Below are positions 25,528 through 34,091 of a stretch of 64,000 nt of DNA, one piece after another. How positions within the stretch are numbered: the stretch's first letter is position 1; each line of letters opens with the position of its first letter. The notes below the pieces were generated by a model. It made no database searches and was not told the DNA's origin. It saw only the letters and a list, made by a program, of their open reading frames with translations. Made by a program: the position numbers and the translations under genes. The stretch covers positions 61,564-125,563 of the forward strand of contig JAEWOD010000042.1 of NCBI GenBank assembly GCA_023461035.1, read 5' to 3'. The stretch comes from Bacteroidota bacterium (GTDB lineage Bacteria; Bacteroidota; Bacteroidia; Flavobacteriales; Weeksellaceae).

Positions 25528-27411
25528 ATGGGTGAATTTTCAATGTTTCAGGCCTTTATTTATTTATTCGCTGCAGTTGTTTGTGTCCCTATAGCCAAAC
25601 GATTGGGATTGGGGTCCGTTTTAGGTTATTTGTTTGCAGGGGTTTTAATTGGTCCTTTTGTCTTGGGGCCTATTTTGGGGACGTCTTCCGGTGATGAGGT
25701 GGAAGATATAATGCACGCTGCCGAATTTGGTGTGGTGATGATGTTATTTCTGGTAGGATTGGAGTTGGACCCCAAAGAATTCTGGAAAATGCGGAAGAAA
25801 ATATTGGGAATCGGTAGTATTCAATTATTTGGGACGATGCTTATCGTCATTCCCATCGCATTTCACCTGCTCGGATTGAATTTTGGGGCCTCCATTGCGA
25901 TAGGCTCGGCTGTGGCCATGTCCTCCACGGCGATTATTTTGCAAACACTTTCTGAAAAAGGGCTGACCAAAACACCTTGTGGAAAATCCAGTTTTTCAGT
26001 CTTGCTTTTTCAGGATATCATGGTCATCCCGATTTTGGCAATTTTACCATTGCTTGCCGTTAAAACCACCATTGTAACCCATGGTGATCACCATACGCTT
26101 TTGGACGGAGCTCCGGGTTGGATGAAAACGCTTGCTATTATTTCCGCCATAGGAGTGGTTTTCTTTGTGGGCAATTATATCGTCAATCCTTTCTTTAAAT
26201 ACATCGCAAGGTTACAGGTTCGGGAATTGTTTACATCCTTTGCTTTGATGCTGGTCATCGGCGTTTCGGTTTTGATGAATTACGTAGGGCTGAGTCCCGC
26301 TTTGGGTGCATTTATGGCCGGAATGACGCTGGCAAACAGCGAATTCAAGCATCAGTTGGAAAGTGACATAGAGCCGTTTAAGGCCTTATTACTGGGATTA
26401 TTTTTTATTGCGGTCGGCTCAACCATCAATTTCCGGTTAATTATAAACGAACCGCTGACGATCCTCTCATTGGTATTCGGAATCATGCTCATAAAAGGAA
26501 TCGTTTTGATGATTGCGGGTTGGGTTTTCAAATTAAAATTGAACCAAAATCTATTATTTGCCATTTTACTTTCACAAATCGGTGAATTTGCCTTTGTTAT
26601 CCTGAACATCAGCAACCAATTGCAGTTGATTCCGAAACATTGGGTAGATTTATTGCTCGCAACAACCGCCGTAACGATGGCCGTAACGCCCATTTTGTTA
26701 ATTGTCAATGAGAAATGGATTGTTCCGATGATGGGAATGAAAAAGGTAAAAGCGGGCGGATATGAAGATGACCTGGATTATAATTTCGGAGATATTTCGG
26801 ACAAAAAAGTGATCATCGCCGGTTATGGCGATTTTGGAAATACAATCGGAAGAATTGTGAAATACAGCGGTTTTAGCGCAACAGTTTTGGATAATGACAG
26901 CGAGCGCGTGGAATTATTAAGAAAATTGGGGTTTAATGTATTTTTTGGGGATGCCACAAATTTGAACACGCTGAAAGCGGCTAAAGCAGATGAAGCCGAT
27001 CTTCTGATTGCGGCAATCGACCCGCCGGAAGTAAACCAAATATTGGTGGATTTGGTTCATAAAAATTTCCCCAATCTGAAAATCATGGTCCGGGCCCGAA
27101 ACCGTTTTGATGCTTATAATTATATGAATCAGGGCTTTACAAAAGTTTACCGTGAAAATTTCTTTACGGCGGTTCAGGTGGGAATCGATGCTTTGGAAGA
27201 GTTGGGAATGAATCACGAAGATGCCATAAAACAAGGCGAAATTTTTGCCATTGCAGACCGGGCTTCCTTAAAACGTCTTTCTAAACACAGTCAAAACCTG
27301 GAAGCATACATTTCTGCATCCAAAGAAGAAATAGAAAGCGTTCGGAAAAAACTGAAACAGGGTATGGTTTTGGAAATGATTGATCATGTAGAAAAATCAT
27401 CAGAGCCTTAG
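25528..27411 (+). CDS. CPA2-family monovalent cation:proton antiporter with RCK domain
   Basis: Protein of 627 residues, KefB/KefC/YbaL-like. About twelve hydrophobic segments occupy residues 1-400, including SAVAMSSTAIILQTLSEKG and LGAFMAGMTLANSEFKHQL. A cytoplasmic RCK_N (TrkA-N) domain follows from ~residue 430, with the nucleotide motif GYGDFGNTIG and the end of the first strand pair VLDNDSERVE. It exchanges K+ or Na+ for H+ across the inner membrane under control of a nucleotide ligand. Ion choice cannot be read from the sequence. Confidence 0.92.
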   Translation: MGEFSMFQAFIYLFAAVVCVPIAKRLGLGSVLGYLFAGVLIGPFVLGPILGTSSGDEVEDIMHAAEFGVVMMLFLVGLELDPKEFWKMRKKILGIGSIQLFGTMLIVIPIAFHLLGLNFGASIAIGSAVAMSSTAIILQTLSEKGLTKTPCGKSSFSVLLFQDIMVIPILAILPLLAVKTTIVTHGDHHTLLDGAPGWMKTLAIISAIGVVFFVGNYIVNPFFKYIARLQVRELFTSFALMLVIGVSVLMNYVGLSPALGAFMAGMTLANSEFKHQLESDIEPFKALLLGLFFIAVGSTINFRLIINEPLTILSLVFGIMLIKGIVLMIAGWVFKLKLNQNLLFAILLSQIGEFAFVILNISNQLQLIPKHWVDLLLATTAVTMAVTPILLIVNEKWIVPMMGMKKVKAGGYEDDLDYNFGDISDKKVIIAGYGDFGNTIGRIVKYSGFSATVLDNDSERVELLRKLGFNVFFGDATNLNTLKAAKADEADLLIAAIDPPEVNQILVDLVHKNFPNLKIMVRARNRFDAYNYMNQGFTKVYRENFFTAVQVGIDALEELGMNHEDAIKQGEIFAIADRASLKRLSKHSQNLEAYISASKEEIESVRKKLKQGMVLEMIDHVEKSSEP

Positions 27412-27443
27412 AAACTGTTTAAATTTTACCGAAATTTATTTTT

Positions 27444-28445
27444 ATGGCTCTTAAAATGTCCATTCAAAAATCCAATAAAATCCTGATCATGCGTTTCAGC
27501 GCTCTGGGTGATGTGGCGATGACGGTTCCGGTCATCCGGGAATTTTTACAAGAAAATCCGGATGTGGAAATCATGTATTTGTCAAGAAAAAAGTTCGAAA
27601 GTTTGTTTGAAAATATTCCAAATCTGACTTTTTACGCTGCAGATTTAGATGGAAAACACAAAGGAATTTTCGGTTTGCACCAATTAGCAAAAGAATTAAA
27701 TCCATTTGAATTTAATGCGATCGCAGATTTACACAATGTCCTGCGAACCAAAATATTAAGAAGGTTAATTTCTGCCCAAAAATCAGCATCGTTGGACAAA
27801 GGAAGAAAGGAACGAAAGGCATTGGTCCGAAAGGAAAACAAAATCAAAAATCCGATAAAATCTATGCCGGAACGCTATTCAGACGTGTTTCGGAAGTTAG
27901 GGTTTGAGGTGAAACTGTCTCATCAATTGCCTGAAAATCTTTCAACAAAAGAAAACGCCGTCGGTATCGCTCCTTTTGCGATGTATGAGGGAAAGAAGTA
28001 TCCGATTGAAAAAATGCGTTCAGTTGCTTTAAAAATAGCTGAAACCGGCATCAAAGTGTATTTGTTTGGTGGAAAAGAAGAATCGGAAGAATTGAAAGCC
28101 TGGGAAAAATTAAATCCGAATATAGAATCGGTTGCCGGGAAATTTGGTTTAAAAGAAGAATTGGAACTGATCCGAAAACTAAGACTGATGGTTTCTATGG
28201 ATTCTGCCAATATGCACCTGGCTTCGCTGGTCGGCACAAAGGTTGTTTCCATCTGGGGAAATACACATCCGTTCATGGGATTTCTCGGTTATGGACAATC
28301 CATGGATGATGTGATTCAGGATGAAACACTCACTCAACGCCCGACTTCGGTCTTTGGAAAGGAAGAGAAAAATGTGGAAAAAATTGATTATTTTCAGAAC
28401 ATATCACCTGAATTAATTATTCAAAAAATAGAAGAAAATCTTTAA
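27444..28445 (+). CDS. Glycosyltransferase family 9 (heptosyltransferase-like)
   Basis: Protein of 333 residues. The N-terminal NKILIMRFSALGDVAMT is the GT9 start signature and SMDSANMHLASLVGTKVVSIWG the C-terminal nucleotide-sugar site. GT9 enzymes add sugars, often heptose, to LPS core in the cytoplasm at the inner membrane. Flavobacteria often lack classical heptose core, so the donor is uncertain. It follows the antiporter by 32 nt and is 5 nt ahead of the Crp-type regulator. ATG 27456 is an alternative start. Confidence 0.9.
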   Translation: MALKMSIQKSNKILIMRFSALGDVAMTVPVIREFLQENPDVEIMYLSRKKFESLFENIPNLTFYAADLDGKHKGIFGLHQLAKELNPFEFNAIADLHNVLRTKILRRLISAQKSASLDKGRKERKALVRKENKIKNPIKSMPERYSDVFRKLGFEVKLSHQLPENLSTKENAVGIAPFAMYEGKKYPIEKMRSVALKIAETGIKVYLFGGKEESEELKAWEKLNPNIESVAGKFGLKEELELIRKLRLMVSMDSANMHLASLVGTKVVSIWGNTHPFMGFLGYGQSMDDVIQDETLTQRPTSVFGKEEKNVEKIDYFQNISPELIIQKIEENL

Positions 28446-28450
28446 TCAAA

Positions 28451-28984
28451 GTGAAAAATTCAGAATTGATTTCCGGTTTAATTGAAAATAATTTGTTTGA
28501 AAAAACTATTGAGCTTTCCCGAAATGAATATCTGAAAACCGCCGGTTCGGTCGATACAAACCTTTATTATATCGAAAAAGGAACGCTTAAAATCTTTGTT
28601 TTGGATGAAGGAGAAGAACGCATCATTCGATTTGGATACAAAGAAAATATCATCGTTTCATTGGATTCATTTATCAATGAAAAACCTTCTGATTTATATT
28701 TTCAAGCTCTTAAAAAAACACATTTAAAAGTAATTTCAAAGCATAATTTTCTTAATTATCTGAAACAATTTCCTGATTTCTCTATTATTTGGATTGCGAT
28801 ACTTGAAGATTTGGTTTTACAGCAAATGGAACGGGAAAAAGATTTATTGACTAATTCCCCGAAACTACGCTATGAAAGGGTTTTAAAACGTAGTCCACAA
28901 CTTTTTCAGGAAGTTTCCAATCACCAGATTGCCAAATATTTAAGAATGTCGCCCGAAACACTTTCCAGATTAAAAAACTCTTGA
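28451..28984 (+). CDS. Crp/Fnr-family transcriptional regulator
   Basis: Protein of 177 residues from GTG 28451. Residues ~20-110 form a cNMP-binding-type barrel (YYIEKGTLKIFVLDEGEERIIRFGY); the helix-turn-helix is at the C-terminus (VSNHQIAKYLRMSPETLSRL), after which only three residues remain, shorter than most of the family. The phosphate-cassette residues for cAMP are not evident, so the ligand is unknown. It may regulate neighbouring genes. Confidence 0.85.
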   Translation: MKNSELISGLIENNLFEKTIELSRNEYLKTAGSVDTNLYYIEKGTLKIFVLDEGEERIIRFGYKENIIVSLDSFINEKPSDLYFQALKKTHLKVISKHNFLNYLKQFPDFSIIWIAILEDLVLQQMEREKDLLTNSPKLRYERVLKRSPQLFQEVSNHQIAKYLRMSPETLSRLKNS

Positions 28985-29028
28985 TTTCAATCAAGATTTA
29001 ATGCGGAATATTTATCGAATTTTAACGT

Positions 29029-29574
29029 ATGAAAATGAATGCAAATCAGTTGATTTCCGAATTGGAAAATTATACAAAAAATCATTTGGAAAAAGCGGAA
29101 AAATTTAAAAATCAACCGATAGAGAATTTAACGCAAAGACCTACACCGGAAAGCTGGAATGTTTTAGAATGTCTGGAACATCTAAATAGATATGGCGATT
29201 TTTATATTCCTGAAATGAGGCGGAAAATGGATAATTCTTTTTATCCGATAAGTAAAGATTTTAAAAGCGGGATTCTGGGAAATTATTTTGCTCAAATGAT
29301 GTTGCCGAAAGAAAAATTGAACAAGATGAAAACCATGAAAAAGACCAATCCGCTCCATCAGGAATTGGACAAAAATGTTATCGATAAATTCATTCAACAA
29401 CAACAGGAATTATTGAATCTATTGGAAGTTGCAAAAGTCAAAAACCTAAACAAAATCAAAACCGGAATCAGTATTTCAAATTGGATTCAACTAAAGTTGG
29501 GTGATACATTCAGAGTAGTGATTTACCATAACGAAAGGCATGTACAACAAGCCGAAAAAGCTTTGTTATTTTGA
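29029..29574 (+). CDS. DinB-family protein
   Basis: Protein of 181 residues, all-helical, with the DinB/DfsB pattern: PESWNVLECLEHLNRYGDFY (first metal-ligand His in LEHLNRY) and VIYHNERHVQQAE near the end (two further His). Such proteins are metal-dependent and include thiol S-transferases and damage-inducible proteins of unknown role. It overlaps the oppositely oriented LysE gene by 9 nt at the 3' ends. Confidence 0.85.
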   Translation: MKMNANQLISELENYTKNHLEKAEKFKNQPIENLTQRPTPESWNVLECLEHLNRYGDFYIPEMRRKMDNSFYPISKDFKSGILGNYFAQMMLPKEKLNKMKTMKKTNPLHQELDKNVIDKFIQQQQELLNLLEVAKVKNLNKIKTGISISNWIQLKLGDTFRVVIYHNERHVQQAEKALLF

Positions 29575-30249
29575 ATTCTTTTCATGTGTAACACCTTTCT
29601 GGATTCGGTTTTCTATCTGTTCGTCAATGTTATCAAATACGCCGAATCCTTTTAAAATCACAATGATTCCGAACCCCATCAATATAAATCCGATTGTTTT
29701 TTTAAACCAGAAAATCCTTCGGATCGTAAAACTTTCTTTTACTTTCTGAGCCAGAAAAATTTTCCCTAAATCAATGGAAAAAAACGTCACCAAAACGATA
29801 CCAATATACAGTAGGGTTTCTTCTTCTTTGGGATATTGAATTACGATGGTGCTGACGATAAAAAACCAGAAAACGATAACGCCTATGTTGAGAATATTCA
29901 GCAAAAAGCCATTCATAAAAGTTTTGAAGTAATTCTGATTGATAAGATTGATATTGCGCATCTTGAAATTGGGTTTGGAAATGAACATCACCATACCGTA
30001 AATCAAAATAAAAAACCCGCCGAAAATATAAATCGAAGGGTTATTTTGAATGGCTAAGGCCAAATCTTTACTCCCGAAATAAGCAACCGAAATACATAAA
30101 ATATCGGCTGTAATCACTCCCAAATTAAGCGTAATTGCCGCCTTCCATCCTCTGGAAACGCTGGTTTCCAACAACATAAAGAAAACCGGCCCAATGAGTA
30201 TCAGGCTGAGAAGAATTCCAATCAATATGGCAGAAGTAACCAATTCCAT
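29566..30249 (-). CDS. LysE/RhtB-family translocator
   Basis: Inner-membrane protein of 227 residues with about six hydrophobic segments; the N-terminal GILLSLILIGPVFFMLLETS and GWKAAITLNLGVITADI are characteristic of amino-acid exporters of this group. The C-terminus is a charged tail. The substrate is unknown. Its start lies 23 nt from a displaced copy of the rnr 3' end, suggesting this gene was once the direct downstream neighbour of rnr. Confidence 0.85.
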   Translation of the reverse strand: MELVTSAILIGILLSLILIGPVFFMLLETSVSRGWKAAITLNLGVITADILCISVAYFGSKDLALAIQNNPSIYIFGGFFILIYGMVMFISKPNFKMRNINLINQNYFKTFMNGFLLNILNIGVIVFWFFIVSTIVIQYPKEEETLLYIGIVLVTFFSIDLGKIFLAQKVKESFTIRRIFWFKKTIGFILMGFGIIVILKGFGVFDNIDEQIENRIQKGVTHEKNSK

Positions 30250-30271
30250 TGTGGTTGCAAGTTAGTAAGAA

Positions 30272-30346
30272 TTATCCCAACAACTCAAAATCCAACTGTT
30301 TGTTTCTTAGATCGGCTTTGGCAACTTTGATTAAAACTTTGTTTTT
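30272..30346 (-). pseudogene. Displaced second copy of the rnr 3' end
   Basis: Read on the minus strand this 25-codon stretch ends VAKADLRNKQLDFELLG and stop, identical in these residues to the C-terminus of the rnr product at 31447. By hand, 56 of 67 aligned nucleotides match the native end, and most differences within the conserved part are silent. There is no start codon and the rest of the gene is absent. It lies between a cargo of three accessory genes and the LysE gene, as a scar of DNA exchange at the rnr 3' end. Confidence 0.88.
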
Positions 30347-30400
30347 TAGGCAACAAGAACCTAATTAAAAATAAATAAGATCGTTTATTGTTTTATCTTC

Positions 30401-30895
30401 ATGATTCTCTACTTAAAAAAATATTCAAAGCAATACATTCTGATTGTAAATATTTTAATTGTTTTATTTTCAATATTACTCTTATATGAAGATTTCAAAT
30501 ATTATGGAAATTTTCGATTTACGCGTCAAGACAGAATTGAAGATGGAGAAGAAGCATACTTAAATGTAATTTCTTTCATCTTAATTATTTTTGGAATAAT
30601 AACCTTTATCCAATTCGTTTCTAAAAAAGAGAAAATGAACCCTTTCTTTTTTCTTTCAAACATTTTTTACGGAACAATAAATCTAACCTTCGGATTTATT
30701 TCTTCCTTGTTTATAATAAATTCTATTCCTGAATTGATTTATAATTTATCTTCCAAAAACTATCCTATTCCTTTAAATGATAAACTAATTAGTATTCTAT
30801 TTGTTTTAGCTATACTTCTGATAGGATTTATACTCTTAATTTTCGGAGTCAAACTAATTTTTAAATGCAATAATTTGAAAAGTAAACTAACTTAA
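30401..30895 (+). CDS. Hypothetical four-helix membrane protein
   Basis: Protein of 164 residues with four hydrophobic segments (~12-29, ~52-70, ~83-105, ~128-152) joined by short charged loops; no recognised family. It is more AT-rich than its neighbours and is the only plus-strand gene of the cargo between the two rnr 3' ends. No promoter with a full -7 box was seen. It may be a passenger gene. Confidence 0.6.
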   Translation: MILYLKKYSKQYILIVNILIVLFSILLLYEDFKYYGNFRFTRQDRIEDGEEAYLNVISFILIIFGIITFIQFVSKKEKMNPFFFLSNIFYGTINLTFGFISSLFIINSIPELIYNLSSKNYPIPLNDKLISILFVLAILLIGFILLIFGVKLIFKCNNLKSKLT

Positions 30896-30939
30896 TTTAT
30901 AATGGAATAAATTATTTCAAATATTTGAAATTAAATTAA

Positions 30940-31216
30940 TTACCCTAATAAATCCGCATCCGTTCCGGTATCCATTAATAACAAAACCAATTCATTATCA
31001 TTAATTTTCCAAACCAAAAGCCAATCCGGTTTGATATGGCATTCCCAACAATCTTTGTAATTTCCGGTAAGTTTATGCTGTTTATATTTGGGAAGAAGTA
31101 TTTCTCCTTTTTGTAGTTGTATCGATGACTTCTTTCAATAAGTTTAAATCGTAATTTCTCTTTTTACACAATTTTAAACTCTTCTCAAATCGGTTGGTAG
31201 CCCTAATTGTGTACAT
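30940..31216 (-). pseudogene. YafQ-type toxin, frameshifted near codon 33
   Basis: The frame opens at ATG 31216 overlapping the antitoxin stop (TGATG) and reads MYTIRATNRFEKSLKLCKKR, a YafQ-family N-terminus, then terminates after 44 codons (31082). Removing one base at 31111-31120 (ACAACTACAA) joins it to LQKGEILLPKYKQHKLTG, KDCWECHIKPDWLLVW and LLLMDTGTDADLLG, the complete family core with the catalytic-region His/Asp/Trp residues. Repaired, the protein would have 91 residues, normal for YafQ. It is therefore a one-nucleotide pseudogene of an mRNA interferase, or a sequencing error. Confidence 0.82.
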
Positions 31217-31428
31217 CAGCCCAAGACTTTCTCAAATAATTCGTTTGAATCTTTGTAAGAATTTACTCTATTGTCTTTTATATCTTCAAGTGCTTTTTCC
31301 AATCCTGATTTTGAATCGTCTTTTAAAACCGAAACACCTTTATCTTCTGAAGTAAAAAATTCGACAAGACTTAAAAATTGTTTTCCAAATCTTGTCTTCT
31401 CATCAATTTTTAACGTAATCGTCTTCAT
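31216..31428 (-). CDS. RelB/DinJ-like antitoxin of the YafQ module
   Basis: Protein of 70 residues. The N-terminal strand (MKTITLKIDEKTRFGKQFL) resembles a ribbon-helix-helix-like or RelB-type region and the C-terminal half (LEKALEDIKDNRVNSYKDS) is the usual toxin-wrapping segment. Its stop overlaps the toxin start by one base. The frame is intact while the toxin is broken. It has its own -7 box 4 nt upstream, predicting a leaderless mRNA. Confidence 0.75.
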   Translation of the reverse strand: MKTITLKIDEKTRFGKQFLSLVEFFTSEDKGVSVLKDDSKSGLEKALEDIKDNRVNSYKDSNELFEKVLG

Positions 31429-31432
31429 ATCA

Positions 31433-31440
31433 CAAATATA
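31433..31440 (-). promoter_or_regulatory. -7 box of the antitoxin gene (predicted leaderless)
   Basis: TATATTTG on the minus strand, inside the 18-nt gap between the rnr stop and the antitoxin ATG and ending 4 nt before that ATG. Confidence 0.6.
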
Positions 31441-31446
31441 ACAAAA

Positions 31447-33609
31447 TCAACCCAACAACTCAAAATCCAATTGTTTGTTTCGTAAATCGGCTTTGGCTAC
31501 GCGAATCATCACTTTGTCTCCTAATTGGTATGTAATCCCCGTTTTTCGTCCAACAATCGAATAATTCTTTTCATCAAAATAAAAGGAATCTTCTTCCATA
31601 TTTCGTAGCCGGATCATCCCTTCACAGCGGGTTTCCGGGATTTCTACAAAAATTCCGTATTCCTGAACGCCGGTAATGAATCCGTAGAATTCTTCGCCAA
31701 CAAATTGTTCCATGTATTTGACCTGCATGAATTTGATGGAATCTCTTTCGGCTTCTGCCGCCAATTTTTCCCGCGCCGAACTGTGGATACATTTTTCTTC
31801 CAATGGTGCTGCCGCCGGCGATTTTCCGCCATCCAGATAATGCTGTAACAAACGATGCGCCATCATGTCGGGGTAACGGCGGATAGGTGAAGTGAAGTGC
31901 GAATAATATTGAAAAGCCAGACCATAATGTCCTACATCATTTTCAGTCGAATATTTTGCTTTGGACATGGTTCTGACCGCAAGTGTTTCAATCAGGTTTT
32001 CTTCCGGCTTTCCTTTTACATCGGCCAATAATTGATTCATGGATTTGGTAACACTCATTCGATCGCGCAAATCCAATGTATAACCAAATTGTTTGATGAA
32101 CAGCTTTAAATCCTGTAATTTGTCAGGATCTGGATCGTCATGAACGCGGTAAACAAAGGTATTGTTGTTTGGTTTTCCGTCCTTATTGGTTGAAACAAAT
32201 TCAGAGACTTTGCGGTTACATAAAAGCATGAATTCTTCAATCAGATGATTGGAATCTTTACTGATTTTGAAATAAGTTCCGACGGGATTATCGTTTTCAT
32301 CCAATTCAAATTTGACTTCGACCTTATCAAAAGTAATCGCTCCGGCTTTCATCCTGTCTTTTCGCAGAATTTTGGCCAATTTGTCCAGTGTCAAAATCTC
32401 TTCTTTGAAATCTCCTTCTGCTCCTTCGATGATTTCCTGAGCTTCTTCGTAGGTAAATCTCCGGTTGGAATGGGTGGCAGTTCTGCCGTACCATTCGTTT
32501 AAAACCCGGGCATTATCGTCCATTTCAAAAACGGCTGAAAAAGTATATTTATCTTCATTTGGACGAAGCGAACAAGCCACATTACTCAAATTTTCGGGCA
32601 ACATCGGAACCACTCTGTCCACGAGGTAAACCGAAGTAGCACGGTTATAGGCCTCCTGTTCCAATAAAGTTCCGGGTTTTACATAATGCGTTACATCGGC
32701 AATATGAACCCCAACTTCCCAATTTCCGTTTTCAAGCTTTCGAAGCGATAAAGCATCGTCAAAATCCTTGGCATCTTTCGGGTCAATCGTAAAAGTTACG
32801 ACATCGCGCATATCGCGACGATTGGCGCGGATTTCTTCTTCATCTATTGCTACATCCAATTCTTTTGCTTCCAATTCTACTTCTTCCGGAAAACTCACCG
32901 GTAAATTATATTCGAGCAAAATAGCGTGCATTTCGGCTTTGGTTTCTTCAGGATTTCCGAGAATTTCTACAATTTCCCCAAAGGGATTATCGGTATCCAA
33001 AGGCCAATCTTTTAGTTCCACCACCACTTTCTGTCCTGTTTCGGCATCGTTGAATTTGTCTTTGGGAATGTAAAAATCGACATGCAGCGAACGGTTATCC
33101 ATCACCACAAATCCGAATTTTCCGTTCGGACTTTTTTCAAAAATTCCGGTATAAAGCGTTTTGAATCGTTTGACTACATCGATTACTTCACCTTCCGGCC
33201 GATGATTTCCTTGCTTTTTGTTAGGATAAAGATAAACCCTTACCACATCGCCCTGCAATGCATTTTTCTTTTTGTTTTTCTGAATAAAAATATCCTGTTC
33301 CACGCCCTCAACAGTCACATAAGCTGAACCGCTCTGGGTGATATCAATGGTTCCCATCAAATAATGCTGATCTGCATTTACTTTGAATTTTCCACGATCG
33401 GATTCTTTGATTTTTTTATCGGCCAAAAGTGCCTGTAAATCTTTGATCAGAATTTCACGGTCTATAATATTGGTAATTTTGAGAGCTGAAGCTATTTGTT
33501 TATAGTTCAGTGGTTTATTTGGGTTTTTTAAAAGTGTTTCCAGAATTTTCTGATTGAATTTTCCGGATGTATTTCTTTTATTTTTGGAATTAAATTTTCT
33601 TTTTGACAT
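31447..33609 (-). CDS. rnr: Ribonuclease R
   Basis: Processive 3'-5' exoribonuclease that degrades structured RNA. It has 720 residues: an N-terminal helix-turn-helix-like region (KPLNYKQIASALKI), cold-shock domains at ~80-235, the RNB catalytic domain from ~265 with the metal-binding aspartates in TIDPKDAKDFDDALS, and a C-terminal S1 domain (EFYGFITGVQEYGIFVEI). The frame and length are normal. A second copy of its last 25 codons lies 1.1 kb downstream at 30272-30346, so the present 3' end may be of foreign origin. Confidence 0.96.
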   Translation of the reverse strand: MSKRKFNSKNKRNTSGKFNQKILETLLKNPNKPLNYKQIASALKITNIIDREILIKDLQALLADKKIKESDRGKFKVNADQHYLMGTIDITQSGSAYVTVEGVEQDIFIQKNKKKNALQGDVVRVYLYPNKKQGNHRPEGEVIDVVKRFKTLYTGIFEKSPNGKFGFVVMDNRSLHVDFYIPKDKFNDAETGQKVVVELKDWPLDTDNPFGEIVEILGNPEETKAEMHAILLEYNLPVSFPEEVELEAKELDVAIDEEEIRANRRDMRDVVTFTIDPKDAKDFDDALSLRKLENGNWEVGVHIADVTHYVKPGTLLEQEAYNRATSVYLVDRVVPMLPENLSNVACSLRPNEDKYTFSAVFEMDDNARVLNEWYGRTATHSNRRFTYEEAQEIIEGAEGDFKEEILTLDKLAKILRKDRMKAGAITFDKVEVKFELDENDNPVGTYFKISKDSNHLIEEFMLLCNRKVSEFVSTNKDGKPNNNTFVYRVHDDPDPDKLQDLKLFIKQFGYTLDLRDRMSVTKSMNQLLADVKGKPEENLIETLAVRTMSKAKYSTENDVGHYGLAFQYYSHFTSPIRRYPDMMAHRLLQHYLDGGKSPAAAPLEEKCIHSSAREKLAAEAERDSIKFMQVKYMEQFVGEEFYGFITGVQEYGIFVEIPETRCEGMIRLRNMEEDSFYFDEKNYSIVGRKTGITYQLGDKVMIRVAKADLRNKQLDFELLG

Positions 33610-33626
33610 TCGTTTTTATTGTATAA

Positions 33627-33654
33627 ATGTAGAAAGTACAATGTATAATGTACT
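33627..33654. repeat. Small inverted repeat between rpiB and rnr
   Basis: AAAGTACA and TGTACTTT flank an 8-nt AT spacer. It could be a weak terminator behind rpiB or an operator for rnr; there is no clear T-run. Confidence 0.4.
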
Positions 33655-33659
33655 TTTAG

Positions 33660-34091
33660 TTATGAGCACGAAATTTTCTCTACTCGTTTTTCGTGTCTTC
33701 CTCCTTCAAACTCGGTATTGAGAAAAGTTTCAACCATTTCCACAGCATATTCGTAAGCGACAAAACGGGCTGGAAGAGCAATGACATTGGCATTATTGTG
33801 CTGACGGGTAAGTCTCGCAATATCCGTATTCCAGCAAAGTGCAGACCGAACACCCTGATGTTTATTGGCTGTCATATTTACACCTTGTCCGCTTCCGCAT
33901 AAAAGAATTCCGAAATCGGCACTTCCTTTTTCCACTGCTTCGGCAGTCGGATGGGCAAAATCAGGGAAATCAACAGAGTCTGTTGAAAACGTTCCAAAGT
34001 CCTGAACCTCAATTCCTTTATCTGTTAAATACTTGGCTAATTTCTCTTTATAAAGTACTCCTGCGTGATCTGCTCCGATGGCTATTTTCAT
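33660..34091 (-). CDS. rpiB: Ribose-5-phosphate isomerase B
   Basis: Interconverts ribose 5-phosphate and ribulose 5-phosphate in the pentose phosphate pathway. It has 143 residues with MKIAIGADHAGVLYKEKL at the N-terminus, the active-site cysteine in LLCGSGQGVNMTANKH, and the phosphate-binding RLTRQHNNANVIALPAR. It lies 50 nt upstream of rnr in the same direction, so the two may be cotranscribed, and its start borders the candidate replication origin. Confidence 0.95.
   Translation of the reverse strand: MKIAIGADHAGVLYKEKLAKYLTDKGIEVQDFGTFSTDSVDFPDFAHPTAEAVEKGSADFGILLCGSGQGVNMTANKHQGVRSALCWNTDIARLTRQHNNANVIALPARFVAYEYAVEMVETFLNTEFEGGRHEKRVEKISCS

Noticed and set aside
27412..27430. AAACTGTTTAAATTTT resembling the sequence at 63879 as a possible repeat end
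   Set aside because: Only about 10 nt are shared and both are simple AT-rich sequence; no element boundaries were found.
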